Notes: a model not told the origin generated them from the sequence alone. Shown: positions 1 through 10,351, counted from the first letter of the stretch. The stretch: DNA of 64,000 bases from Anthostomella pinea (GCA_963556695.1 CAUWAG010000003.1:7688001-7752000); one strand, 5' to 3'. Numbers and translations: made by a program.

Positions 1-334
1 ATAGTACACAATTCCACCCCTCGGCTGGAGGGTGGATGGATTTGGCCGGCCGACAGCCAATTTCTCTACATCCAGCCTCGCTGGCTCAGGTTGGTCGGGA
101 CGCCCATACGATGCGCCCCGTCAAGAAGGGCTTCGAATATGGCACTGCAGCGTAGCTTGAATTAGATTCGAAGAGTTCCATGGCCCCTTGACCACCACGA
201 CCACCGAGGAGTCCCGCCCTTGTACTGGTGGTGGTGATGTGTCCTAAGGGAAGCGGAAGCTGAAGCCACTAGAATGGAGCCCTCTGCCATGTCTTGTCAA
301 CCCTTTCCTCCTTAAATGCCATGCTCTCTCATTG
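1..334. other. Left-edge intergenic DNA, no gene seen
   Basis: This stretch has normal base composition, with no AT-rich decay. I find no open frame with a recognisable protein and no repeat shared with the rest of the window. It ends where the first copy of the flanking repeat begins. Confidence 0.5.
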
Positions 335-455
335 TTACAAGGCAAAACTGCTGTATTCAGGTTATAAATCTGCGTAAGGAGGCAACTAGCACTAAAGGTA
401 GGCTAAAAGCCATATAATGCCCCAAGGCGGTAACCTTAAGCAGCAACACATCCTC
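335..455 (+). repeat. Left copy of a ~120-bp repeat flanking the transposon block
   Basis: The segment starting ttacaaggcaaaactgctg is repeated in the same orientation at 9478-9599. The two copies align over about 120 bp, with many transitions: several G in the right copy are A here. The left copy passes directly into AT-rich DNA, and the right copy is preceded by AT-rich DNA, so both face the decayed block. This could be the terminal repeat of an old element or a dispersed repeat present twice. No terminal TG..CA or target duplication was identified. Confidence 0.7.
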
Positions 456-905
456 GTAAACTATTAAAAATGCCACATATATAAAAAGTAAAGCTTTTAG
501 AAGCTTTTAAAGTAAAAGATTCTTTAAAACTAAGGTATATTTTAACCGCTTTTAATATCGAAAAATACTTCAAATAATTCGATTTATTATATAATCGTCT
601 TTTTATTTATTTATAATTTCGCTTTTATAATATTTTTTATACGTACTTAAAAAGTAGATACCGCATAGTTTAAATTAAGTTAAATATTAATGATTCTATG
701 TCATAAGTATGTTTAAATAAACCACTTTTATATATAAATAATATGTAATATTTATATTATTGGTAGGTAAGTTTTAAATCCATCGTAATATTAATTTATT
801 AATATATTTCCGCTTGTTTAATCAACTGATATATTCCTACTATTACTTTTATAAATCTCTTCTATATAAAATGTTATAAGAGTAATATATTTTTGTTCTT
901 ACCTT
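456..905. other. AT-rich tract, RIP-like decay
   Basis: This is about 450 bp of very AT-rich, TpA-rich sequence without an open frame. It contrasts sharply with the GC-balanced DNA at 1-330 and the copia-like DNA after 905. The composition is typical of sequence eroded by repeat-induced point mutation in Pezizomycotina. The original element is not recognisable. Confidence 0.6.
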
Positions 906-1019
906 TTGTCAGATTACCAAAGGTTGACAAGCCGGTGGTGTTGAGCGGTAGCTGTTATGAATGTGAGCCGGAGATAGACACCAGAAGATCTCCAGTGAGG
1001 CAGAGACGCACAGGGCATC

Positions 1020-1103
1020 TGTTGGATTTTACTCCTAGACCAAAAGGGTAAGGTGTGCAGTCATTCTGCGTACGATGTTCTTATCTGTTTTATCTGACAC
1101 ACC
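1020..1103 (+). repeat. LTR-like direct repeat, copy 1
   Basis: About 83 bp starting TGTTGGATTTTACTCC are nearly identical to 1271-1353, with only a few transitions. After this block the two copies diverge. The TGTTGG start is typical of copia LTRs, so this is probably the 5' part of a truncated LTR, or an LTR of a nested relative. Confidence 0.65.
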
Positions 1104-1270
1104 CCTTCAGCTTGGCTGCGATGACTTCGTAGGTAAGCTGGACTTTTCTTCTGTTCGTTGCTATTAGACCTCTACGGGAATCTAATTCGCGCCTTTCTAA
1201 AAGCTGGGTCTAGTGGAACCTTTAGCTTGCGCCGTGCGCAGCTAGCTCGTCAAGCGATGAGACTTTTAAT

Positions 1271-1353
1271 TGTTGGATTTTACCCCTAGACCAAAAGGGT
1301 AAGGTGTGCAGTCATTCTGTGCACAATGTTCTTATCTGTTTTATCTGACAGCA
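1271..1353 (+). repeat. LTR-like direct repeat, copy 2
   Basis: This is the second copy of the TGTTGGATTTTAC block, 251 bp after the first. It is probably the start of the 5' LTR that belongs to the gag-pol remnant downstream. The LTR end and primer-binding site could not be fixed by eye. Confidence 0.6.
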
Positions 1354-1730
1354 TCTGACCCACCAAGAAGACAGATGATCAATCTCTGCACGCAGAGCAG
1401 AACAATCAATAGAATCAATCAACATCCGTGTATTCAACAATTAAGAGTCTCATTGAATCTATGCAACCGGCATCCATATTTTGAATACATGTATCGTACA
1501 ACCATTTCAAGATGAATATCACAATTTCAACCCAGAACGCAACTGCGTACTATCGGTTTCGAAAGGACTTTGCCAGCTAGGGACTCCAATTCCAGAAAAG
1601 TGCTGAAGTACTTGGCATCTGGCAACATATCGAGCCAGGAGTAACTACTCCATGACCAACAGCACTAACACCTCCGGATATCCTATCCGGAGGGTATTCA
1701 AAGAAGTCTACCAGAACTGCTTAAACAGCA

Positions 1731-2648
1731 GTGGAGGAGGGACAAGTCCTTGCTTCACACCTTATAACAGAAGGAGCAGCTGACTTCAAGATGAATGTCG
1801 TCCTATTTGAGCACAAAGACGAGATCTATCAGAGAACTAAGGCCTCCATACCCAAACTTACTAAGTGGACTCTCAAAACCGTTAATCCTACCATACAGGA
1901 GACCAAACTACTCTCTAAACAAAACCTCCGCCAGTGGTACCAAGAGCTCGCAACTAAAGGAGCCATCTACAGTGAGAACATCATTCACCAGGCCCAAGTC
2001 GACTATCGTGCCATTATATCAACAGTCAACAAGGGAGTACAGAAGAAAAAAGAAAAGGATTTTGTCAGCTGGATTAAAGAATGGGAATTGGTTATGGCCA
2101 GGGCTATGAAAGCCAGTGTCCCCGAGGCTCTATCTCCAGCAACTGGTTTAATAACTCCATAATCGCTGTCGCCTTGATGAACTCCAATTGGTCTTTTCAA
2201 GCCAGGGCAAACAAGAAGGAAGGAGTGCTTAAAGGTAGGATTTTGTACTCCCAGATAGCCTCTAACCTCTACAACAACTGGATAACAATGCGCGCTATTA
2301 CCAATCCTTTAAAAGGATGGAAAGCGGGTTTCCCAGCCCTTTATAGAGAACAGCCTGATAATACAAGAGACTCAATTAGAGACAAGAGAGAAAAGGAGCA
2401 TCCTCAAGAGCGATCAGACGCAAGAGACAGAGGCCGCAATAGAGGAAACAACAACCAGAGACAGCAAGGGGGCTCAAAGGGTAGATAAAGAGGAGGTTTC
2501 AGAGCAAGAAGTCAGGGAGCTTCTGGCAAAAGGGGTCGAGACAACAAAGAAGCTCCCTCAACCCCTCAAGCATGCAAGGGATGCCATTGTAAAGGGCACT
2601 ACTTCATAAAGTGCTTTTACTTCTTTCCAAATAAGCGACCAAATGAAT
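1731..2648 (+). pseudogene. copia gag remnant with CCHC zinc knuckle
   Basis: The first frame (1731-2162) and the second (from about 2150 to the stop near 2488) read as one copia-type Gag once a frameshift near 2150 is allowed. Downstream, past the in-frame stop after the basic QRQQGGSKGR segment, the knuckle CKGCHCKGHYFIKC at 2573-2614 fits C-x2-C-x4-H-x4-C. There is no ATG at the start of the open stretch (it opens at GTG), so the true N-terminus is lost or RIP-altered. In an intact element the product would be the capsid/nucleocapsid protein. Confidence 0.75.
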
Positions 2649-3142
2649 AGAAAGCCCACCACGGTGTGGAGCGAATGGTCAAAATACTGCTTGAAAGAGA
2701 CAACAATCTATCTGAGGAAGTGGCACGAATTTTCAAGAGACAGAAACTGCGCGATTGACTCGTGGAAAAGGGCGAGAGAGTACAACATGTACCAAAGCAC
2801 GCAAAGAAGGCCGCAGCATCTTACCTAGCAAATAACACGAAGTCCTCCTACGCAACCATCCTTTACCCCTTACTCAACTCGTCAATCCTTGACTCTTGCA
2901 CAACCTTACATATCTTCAACGTTGTATCTTCGTGGTAGCGGAACCAGAACGGAGATCTATCACAAGTCTTGGTTGGGATGATCTGTGTTCTGGTTGGTAC
3001 TTGACTAAGTTTGAGTGGGAAGGGATCCTATCCGAGAAGTATCTAAATACCTAAATTACAGTGCCTTGGTACCTGTCACCTTGGGCAGCCAGCCTAGGCA
3101 ACCTTATCGTAGACCGCCCTAGATGACAGGGTATCCGATAAG

Positions 3143-3397
3143 GTGCCGTGGCTGGATCCAGTGGCTGGGATCCACAATGTTATCACTTGCTTCAACAACT
3201 TTCATAGAGCCCTAACAGGTGATGGAGTGTACGCAAGAGACACCTTCATACCAATCCTAGGATACGGAGAAGTAGATATTACTGCTCATGACTCACTAGG
3301 ACCATTCATCTTGACGCTACGGAACGTCGCCTTCTGTGAAGGATTCGCGACAAACCTTGTATCTTTACAGCAGCTTAAGAAGCTTGGATACTACTAG
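3143..3397 (+). pseudogene. copia protease-like segment of Pol
   Basis: The 84-residue frame keeps the layout of the copia aspartic protease: a W-L-D start, a GxGxVxI-type strand, then TLRNVAFCEGFATNLVSLQQL, the usual block before the pre-integrase domain. At the active site the expected D-S-G-A reads D-P-V-A, so catalysis would be lost. The upstream join to gag is broken. Confidence 0.65.
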
Positions 3398-3442
3398 GAC
3401 AACAAATCACCTAACAACTGTGTCAGGCGAAAGGATGATTCA

Positions 3443-4320
3443 GTGGTGTTCAAACTCACGGATAAGTTTGGGCAATGGGTTGTGGAAAACATACCACTAG
3501 ACGAAACCAAAGCGTCCTTTGCCCTACGGAGGAAGATGATCAACTCCAGAACAGAAAGAGCTCCAAATAAGGGTGACAAGAACCTTTGGCACTGGCGACT
3601 AGGGCATCCTGGCCCTGAAGTAATCGCCAAGATCACAAAGCATGCTAAAGGAGTAAGAATCAAGGGTCCCTCTACTGCTCAGTGTGACGGGTGTGGCAAG
3701 GCCAAAATCAAGAAACAGACATACAGAACACCTAGGCGACCGTCTACCAAGCCAGGTAGCATCTTGTCTATCGACTTTCTTGACCTTAAGAAGGACTTAG
3801 ATGGCTACTGGAGTATCATGTTTGTCACTTACAGATACTCTGGATATGTGTGGGCGTACTTCTTGAAAAGGAGAACTACAAAACACATAGTTGGCGCCCT
3901 CTAAAGCATCGTTAATATACTGAAGATACAGTTCCAGATCAATATTGAGGCTATAGAAACAGATAACAAGCTCACCAAGTTAAAAGACATCCAGGACTTC
4001 ATCAAAGACAATCATATCCGAATCGAGCCCTCTTCACCTCATACCCAAGACCAAAATGGAGGCGCTGAGCGCTCGGGGGGTGTCATCAAAACAAAAGCTT
4101 TTGCCATGCGCAGTAAAGCCAAGCTTCCAACATATCTTTGGCGTCACATCTACACTGCAGCAGTATATCTCCACAACCGAACACCATCCTGGCACCACAA
4201 CTGGAAGACCCATACAAGATGTTCTTCCAATATCTGTCATTTCGAGACGGCCTAGTTACCTTTGACTGCAGGCCAATACATGCCTACCTACAAGCGTATA
4301 GCTATAAGATGTTCGCAATG
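3443..4320 (+). pseudogene. copia GAG-pre-integrase and integrase remnant
   Basis: An HHCC zinc domain is visible as HWRLGH followed by CDGCGKAK near 3589-3705. The catalytic core starts at SIDFLDL and continues through FVTYRYSGYVWAYF. A stop follows at 3902-3904. Beyond it, in shifted frames, ETDNK and then NGGAERSGG carry the second Asp and the catalytic Glu. All three acidic residues of the D,D-35-E triad are therefore recognisable but not in one frame. The downstream 4138-4878 frame looks like the variable integrase C-terminus. Confidence 0.8.
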
Positions 4321-4982
4321 ACTGCCGCCGCACAGGAGAAGAAGGACCGTCTGAAGAAGCTGAACCCGAAAGCCTGGTTTAGCTATCTTGTGGAATATAA
4401 CTCAACCAATATCTATCTAGTCTGGAACCCATTAACTAGCAAGGTCCACGCTATGCGTGATGTGATAACAGATAAGAACCAGATATTCTCAGGAGACTTG
4501 AGCGACCTCAAGGACGACCTCCTGCCTGCTAGTGAGGAACAACTAACACTAATTCTAAATAGACACAAGGTGCCATCAAAAATTCTAAAGGACATTCCAG
4601 TGTACCAGGAAGATAAAGATCTTAGCAGCTTAATACCGGAGCATCCAGATAGAGATAAGATGGACCTAAGTGGTAATAGTACAGAAGATACCCAGGATAA
4701 AGCCAACACAAATGGTAGCAAAGGGACTGATCACCCCTATATATCTGCCGTGTTTGAGCCATACCTTACCCCAGAACCCACTCCTTCGCCTGCAGCAGCA
4801 CTGCTGGCTGCTACTATTAGAGAGCCTGTGGAGGGCCAGGTCGAGCATCGTGCTCCCGGCAAGCAGAAAAAGGGTTAGATGCCCGCTCGTTACCTTCAAC
4901 TGGGGATGCCCAGGCCATACGAAATTGCCACGGGAATTAGGAAGCAGCGTTAAATGCTGGACGCGTTGCCAATCCTGTTAGT

Positions 4983-5990
4983 TTGATAGATGTCAGGCCA
5001 GTGAGCAAAGCCAAGTACACCAAGTACAGAACCTATGGCTCTCGCCTTGGTGGGAGACTATCACACCAAGGAAATCATCACGGCCCAGCAGCCTCAATAC
5101 CTGCAAAAGTAAGAAATATACATCAACAATCATTGCCACCAGAGCTAAAAAACTGGCAAGGTGTCAAGAACTATCTCTACAAGGCTGAGTGGCGTCAAGC
5201 TGAGGTTGACCACATCAACAACCACAGTGAGATAAGATCATAGATAATTACTGATAAGTCAGCAACAAATAGACACCAAATCCTGGACTGTATGTGGGTA
5301 TACAAGTACAAATTTGATAAGTACAGCTTTCTGAGTAAGTATAAAGCACGTATCGTGGTTCGTGGTGACCAGCAGAATAAGAACATCTAAGAGGATACCT
5401 ACGCATCTACTCTCGGAGGCAGATCTTTCAGAGCCCATATGGCAATCGCAGCCCGCTTCAATCTTGAGCTCATTCAATACGATGCCGTCAACGTCTTTAT
5501 CAATACAGGCCTAGAAAAGGAAGTCTTCATAAAAATGCCACAAGGGCATCATAAACAAAGAAAGGTCCTCTTACTAAAGAAGGCTCTATACGGACTACGG
5601 CAATTTCCTTTGTTATAGCAAAAGTATTTCACCAAAACTCTCACAGACCTTAGCTTCAAACCAGTCGCTCACGAACCCTGTTGCTTCACAAAGGATGATA
5701 TGATCATCTTCTTCTATGTGGATGATATCATGATAGCCTTTAAAGGAAAGCGGTCACAAAGAAGCTTAAAGCTACCTATAATCTGACAAGAGGAGAGCCA
5801 CTACAGTGGTTCTTAAGGATAGAGATCATTAGGAACCAAAAACAGCGGCTCATCTAGCTGTCTCAAGCCTCATATATCGATATGATTACAAGCCATATCA
5901 ACCGCAACAAGAAGTGCCCAAAGATCCCCATAAAGCCTTAAGAGCTTCTCCCAAGCAACGAGCTCGCATCGCCAGCCTCAATCAACACAT
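4983..5990 (+). pseudogene. copia reverse transcriptase remnant (RVT_2)
   Basis: Conceptual reading gives an N-terminal segment with NYLYKAEW, then KYKARIVVRGDQQ, a DTYAS block, IQYDAVNVF, LKKALYGLRQ and FFYVDDIM with the YVDD at 5715-5726, all conserved blocks of Ty1/copia RT. Stops interrupt it where Gln or Trp is expected, for example after KNI near 5388 (CAA to TAA) and after QFPLL near 5616 (TGG to TAG). Both are C-to-T or G-to-A changes as expected from RIP. Confidence 0.8.
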
Positions 5991-6007
5991 ACCAAAAGAA
6001 GATTGGA

Positions 6008-6754
6008 TTGATCATGTACGCAGTGGTGATCACACGACTCGATATCTCTTTCGCTGTCTCTCAGCTTTCACGCTTTAATACCAACCCAAACGATTTATAT
6101 GATGCTGCCGCAAAGCACCTATTAGAGTACCTGAAGGGTACCAGGTCTTTTGCTCTTCAGCTGGAGGGTGAAGATCTGCTTGAAACATAGATCGATGCGT
6201 CATTTGCTGACAACTGCCTCGACCAAAAGAGCTCACAAGCATATATGATATAGCTATTTAGAGGCATTATTGGCAAGAGAGCGAACAAACATGACACAGT
6301 GACAGCCTCAACAACAGAGACAGAACTGTTATTCCTTATTTAAGCAGCCAAAGAAGTGATGTTTGTTTCGCGCTTCCTTAGAGAAACTGGCGTATCCTTT
6401 GACTGTCCAACTCTCCGGATCTGGTGTGACAACCAACAGACCATCAAGTTGGTGCAGAAGGACCTCCAAACACTTCAAACAAAGCTCAAACACGTCGATA
6501 TCCACAACCACTGGCTCAAGGAAGCTCAACGCAACGGGAAGATAGACATCAAGTACGTCCGGAGCAAAATGATGCCTGCAGACAGCCTGACCAAGGCACC
6601 CAGCAAGAGATGGGACCTTCTGTACGCTGGCTATGCTCACGGCTATGGCATGCTGGGCCCTTGTACAGCCCTTGTATCACCCAGCTGTACCTTTAGACCT
6701 GCCCTTGATGGTACGGTTCAGGAGCCTTTGAGAGCTATCATAGCCTTGCAATAG
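6008..6754 (+). pseudogene. copia RT C-terminus and RNase H remnant
   Basis: The first frame (MYAVVITRLDISFAVSQLSR, AAKHLLEYLKGT) is the conserved block joining RT to RNase H. It continues past a stop into IDASFADN, STTETELL and IWCDNQQT, which carry the RNase H acidic residues. It ends with KLKHVDIHNHWLKE and PADSLTKAPS, the usual tail of copia Pol. At least three in-frame stops are present (TAG at 6188, then near 6250 and 6340), so it is not functional. Confidence 0.82.
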
Positions 6755-7083
6755 AGCACAGCATAGCTACTTCACACGGAGGGCTCTTGCCGCCAAACGA
6801 AGTTATACAGAGTTCACAACATTCTGATGACCGATTTGCTAGTAAATATTACCCGTAGAATTAAAACCAGTGTATTATATTGAAAGGTTAAAGTATTATT
6901 TAATTAATAAGATAGTAAAATTACTAAGTAGCGGATAATTAACCGAAAGTTTAAACCTATAATCGAATAAAATGCTTAAAATAGTTACGTTTTTAAAATG
7001 TCGATCTAAACTATTATAAGTTATATAAAAAATTGTTGAACGGTTAAAATACTTACCGGTTATATTGTTTAAAAATACGGATA
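6755..7083. other. AT-rich tract left of the pogo element
   Basis: The first ~75 bp are copia-like. From about 6830 the DNA is strongly AT-rich with no gene. The part around 6975-7080 resembles 9230-9345 on the other side of the pogo element (shared blocks such as aaaatagt..cgtttttaa and accggttata), so the pogo element seems to have landed within an already repeated AT-rich sequence. Confidence 0.5.
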
Positions 7084-7131
7084 ACGTAGGTTACAAGCGA
7101 GCGGGACACACAAGCGAGCGGGACACTTTTA
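7084..7131 (+). repeat. Left terminal inverted repeat of the pogo/Fot1 element
   Basis: This 48-bp repeat contains an internal direct duplication of the 17-mer ACAAGCGAGCGGGACAC. It matches the right end with only a few transitions. TA precedes it at 7082-7083. Confidence 0.92.
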
Positions 7132-7188
7132 CTAACCTTTCAATCAACATGTCAAATAACTTAATCACAACGCATTCAATTAATCTAC

Positions 7189-9105
7189 TTAATCTGGTTC
7201 CTCGTCTTCAGAGGTTTCTATCTCTATTGTACAAGTTCGCGCATTATGGCCAGTGTTGCCGCAAACGCCACACCGTTGCTCACGCGCTGCCGCCCTCCTT
7301 GGACAACGACTATTTTCACCCATTTCTTGTCTTGCCAGCTCAGTACTATCCTTTATAGCCTGAAGACCTATTACATTTTTAACAGAAAGTATTCCTCTTT
7401 TTACCAGACATTTGTTTTTTGTTTTCTAGCATTTAGTTAATAAATGATTAGTCTCCTCTAGTTCGTAGACCTGGGTACTAATCAAAGCGACCTTGTGCAT
7501 AAGACCATATATAGCCTTTGAGAACGAGCTCAACGCATCAATTATTGATGTAAGTGAGCTTCTCTAGTAGTTTCTGGCTTGATTTTAGATATAAATTAAT
7601 TGGTTTACTGCTTCGTTAATGGTGGTAGGCATCTTGGAAGTCCAAGTAGTTGGTGGCAGATTGGGGTCTGGCGACGGTATTTGTACAACAGCGACAGCAT
7701 CCAGCTTTGAAATGACACTTTCTGGGTCAAAAAGAACAAGCCCAGTAGTACTAAAACTTGTTCGAATGTTTCCTCGTGTTATAACAGTATTATGTGCTTC
7801 ACAAAACGCTGTAAAGAAGTCCTCTTTTCAAACGTGAGTTATATGACGCTGGATGAGATCCTTAATTATGCGACTGTAAGCTTGTTTAAGCGGGCTAAAA
7901 CAGCTGACATCTAAAGGTTAGAGCCTATGTGACAAGTGGGCAGGCATACAAAGGGTAATGATGCCATTATTCTGACAATAATTCTCAAAGACCTAGGAAT
8001 GTTGGCTTTTGTGGCTATCTAGGATGAGGAGGCATTTACCAGCGGTCATACGCGGTCTGGTATACTTGTTGAAATGTGGTGGTTCCACCATTCATCAGGT
8101 CTAGTGATGGTCCCCATAGTCCCTGGGTCACATGACTGAGCACGTGACTGATCGTACGATAGGTTGATTCATGCCCTGGTGGGTTTGGTGGGGGACGACT
8201 GCCCACATCTAGCTGCCCACCAATTTGTGTGCATCTCCAAATCTTTCTTTTCCTTTAACCAAGGTTCGTTATACGTTAATAGTTAATAAGGGTCCCTGTA
8301 TCCTTGCAATACATTTACGGAATTGTGACACAAAATGCTAAATCCATTTCAAACCAAGCTTATTTGTAGTCTATCCGTTGTCAGATACGGCCACCTTCCA
8401 ATTGGATGGTAATGTCGTGTCGCAATACTATGACATGAGGTGGATTTTGCTATGTAAAATGATGAATGGTGGGACTATCCAACCATTAGCATTGATAGTA
8501 GAGATTACTATAGACCATTCTTTGTTACCTTCCTGAGCTTGTCTAGGCTTGTCACGTCTTTTTGCGCTTATAATGATCATACCGAATCTAACAATGCCCA
8601 TTATAAACCCAGTCTCATCAAAGTTATAAATATCCGCATCTTGAATACCATGTTTTGCGATTGCCGCCGCAATTTGGTGAAACCACGCGTGATACGCGTC
8701 CGGATCATTATTTAAGACCCTTAAGTAGTCCATTCTGCGATAAAAACTCGTCTAGAGACCTGGTGTACGTTTGATAAAGTTCGCCGTCCAGTTCTTTTTG
8801 ACGTGTCCAGCCTCATTTGTCGCCAACAATTGATTTGTCATATCTTCAATATAAGTGTACCAGGGCAGAAATGCTTGTGCATCCAGGTCAAGTATGAAGG
8901 AGCAAATGGCATTCTCTTTGAAAACCGTAAGTTTTAAAGAATTGGGCATGCTATTGCGTCGTGATGGTCGGCCAGCGATTCTTTGAGCCAGTATAGAAAT
9001 TGATAAGTGGAAAGTTTTAACAAGCTTTTGAACAGAAATATGAGGGTCTCATTTTTTAGCTTAGACAGCTAGCTACATGTCTGATTCGTTATAACGCGGT
9101 GCCAT
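7189..9105 (-). pseudogene. pogo/Fot1 transposase pseudogene, interrupted by a solo LTR
   Basis: From ATG at 9105 to TAA at 7189-7191 the whole protein stays in one frame once the nested 261 bp are removed. The N-terminus MAPRYNES leads into an HTH region. A CENP-B-type HTH block contains WTANFIKRTPGL. The DDE core shows DADIYNFDETGF, VAVSDNG and LLILDSH. The C-terminus has the knuckle CGVCGNTGHNARTC. About a dozen in-frame stops occur (for example 9073-9075, 9061-9063, 9049-9051, 8752-8754, 8428-8430, 8338-8340). Nearly all can be explained as CAG, CAA or CGA changed to a stop by C-to-T. No frameshift was detected, so decay was by transition mutation plus one insertion. Confidence 0.9.
8077..8332. 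mobile_element. Solo LTR (256 bp) nested in the pogo transposase
   Basis: The segment begins TGGTGGTTCC and ends GTGACACA (TG..CA ends). It is flanked on both sides by aaatg (8072-8076 and 8333-8337), a 5-bp target duplication as LTR retroelements make. Removing the LTR and one duplication (261 bp = 87 codons) rejoins the transposase in frame as GLKWI*HFNKYTRPR. No coding capacity is present. It does not match the TGTTGGATTTTAC repeats of the copia element, so it comes from a different family. Confidence 0.82.
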
Positions 9106-9155
9106 TATCGTGGGTGGAGGAATACTGGTTGGAAGTTGAAAGTTTAAGAGGTCTA

Positions 9156-9203
9156 TAAAAGTGTCCCACTCGCTTGTGTGTCTCGCTCGCTTGTGACCTA
9201 CGT
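9156..9203 (-). repeat. Right terminal inverted repeat of the pogo/Fot1 element
   Basis: This is the reverse complement of the left repeat, followed by TA at 9204-9205. It carries the same doubled 17-mer, slightly diverged. Confidence 0.92.
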
Positions 9204-9205
9204 TA

Positions 9206-9477
9206 TTTAATAAATATTAAAAAGCGTAATCTTAAAAATAGTCGCGTTTTTAAGTCGTTAACACAAACTGGTATAACATCTATTATAAATTGTCGTATGT
9301 TCAAAGTGTAAACCGGTTATAAATTTACTAAGCAATAAGAAAGACCTGCTAATAGCAACTAACTGCCACCCAGCACGTATAATAGCGCTACCTAGCCTTA
9401 AATAAATAAATCGAACGATTAAAAGAGTGTAAATAACATCAGATGCGCTTTTTCAAAGCATAAGGGCTCATAACCTA
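9206..9477. other. AT-rich tract right of the pogo element
   Basis: This is RIP-like AT-rich DNA without open frames, partly similar to the tract left of the pogo element. It runs up to the right copy of the flanking repeat. Confidence 0.5.
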
Positions 9478-9599
9478 TTACAAGGCAAAACTGCTGTATT
9501 CAGGTTATGAATTTACATAGGGAGGCAACTGGCACTAAAGGTGGGCTAAAAGCCATATAGTGCCCCTGGGCGGTGACCCTGGGCAGCAACACTCATCCT
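9478..9599 (+). repeat. Right copy of the ~120-bp flanking repeat
   Basis: This matches 335-455 in the same orientation. It is less AT-shifted than the left copy (G where the left has A at many positions), so it is probably closer to the original sequence. It marks the boundary between decayed DNA and the gene-bearing region. Confidence 0.7.
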
Positions 9600-10351
9600 G
9601 TCATCGACATGCGTCCTGTTTGTCTAATCTGCCCATAGCTCCCTATCCCCAGCTAATGGAGTGGCTCCTTGTCCCAACTCTGTCCCAGCCAGCAGGGCCA
9701 CCGTTGTTCGGTTCTGTCTGCATTGTGGGCGGAAGCCAGTCCCTTTGTAAGCTTGACTTCGTCTCTTTACTCGTCCGTGGAGCCCATCCGTAAAAGGCAT
9801 TTCTGGGCTTGAGGTCGTGAAATGATTTGTGACTCTCGTGCTGCGGAAGAGGTTCAACGTGATGCGGTTAACACAATAACGTATTCACGCCCGCGGTCTG
9901 TCGCTGAGTGGTCGTGGGGACTTTTCAAGGTGTCAGAACATTGTCTTCCCGGTATCCCACTGTTCAGAATGCCTTGGAGCTTCTCTTTTGCTAGCAGTCA
10001 AGAGCCATGTAACGAGGATAGTGGTATGCACCTTGGGATCGTAGGGCTTTTGTCGACACAGTTTTGCATATGCAGTTGAGTTGGCACTCCACTCCGGGGA
10101 GTCGTCACCACAGTCGCTGAGTATCCGCTTATACCATCGCGGAGATTCCGTCCTAGGCCTGGGGAGTACATCAACCCAGGACTGGGATGTGGGATCATAG
10201 GCCAAGACTGGTACTACCTCGAGTGAACTTCATCCTCTCCCGTTTGAGCGTTGGCCTCTGACTGCTTGCAAGAATTGTTCATAGACAGAGTACAGAACTC
10301 TTGGGTAACTAATGGCGTGTTCTTGGAATGGGAGATCTGGAGTTATACCGG
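9600..10351. other. Intergenic, downstream of the bZIP gene
   Basis: Base composition is balanced. Short open frames on both strands show no recognisable domain. The part next to 10352 is probably the 3' UTR of the bZIP gene. Nothing else is seen. Confidence 0.4.

Larger units (their letters stand above)
1020..6754 (+). mobile_element. Decayed Ty1/copia LTR retrotransposon
   Basis: Fragments appear in copia order on the + strand: gag with a CCHC knuckle, a protease-like segment, a GAG-pre-integrase/integrase region, reverse transcriptase with YVDD, then RNase H. The protease-integrase-RT-RNase H order is diagnostic of Ty1/copia rather than Ty3/gypsy. A candidate LTR start (TGTTGGATTTTAC) occurs at 1020 and again at 1271. 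No matching 3' LTR was found after the RNase H region, so the 3' end appears lost. The coding region is broken by frameshifts and many in-frame stops, so the element cannot be autonomous. Confidence 0.88.
7084..9203 (-). mobile_element. pogo/Fot1-type DNA transposon (Tc1/mariner superfamily), inactive
   Basis: Inverted repeats of 48 bp begin ACGTAGGTYACAAGCGAGCG at both ends (7084-7131 and the complement of 9156-9203). Each is bordered by TA (7082-7083 and 9204-9205), the target duplication of the Tc1/mariner superfamily. The interior codes on the - strand for a CENP-B-type HTH/DDE transposase with a C-terminal zinc knuckle. Total length is 2120 bp, or 1859 bp without the nested 256-bp LTR and its 5-bp duplication, close to the usual Fot1 size. 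The transposase is riddled with nonsense codons. Confidence 0.92.
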
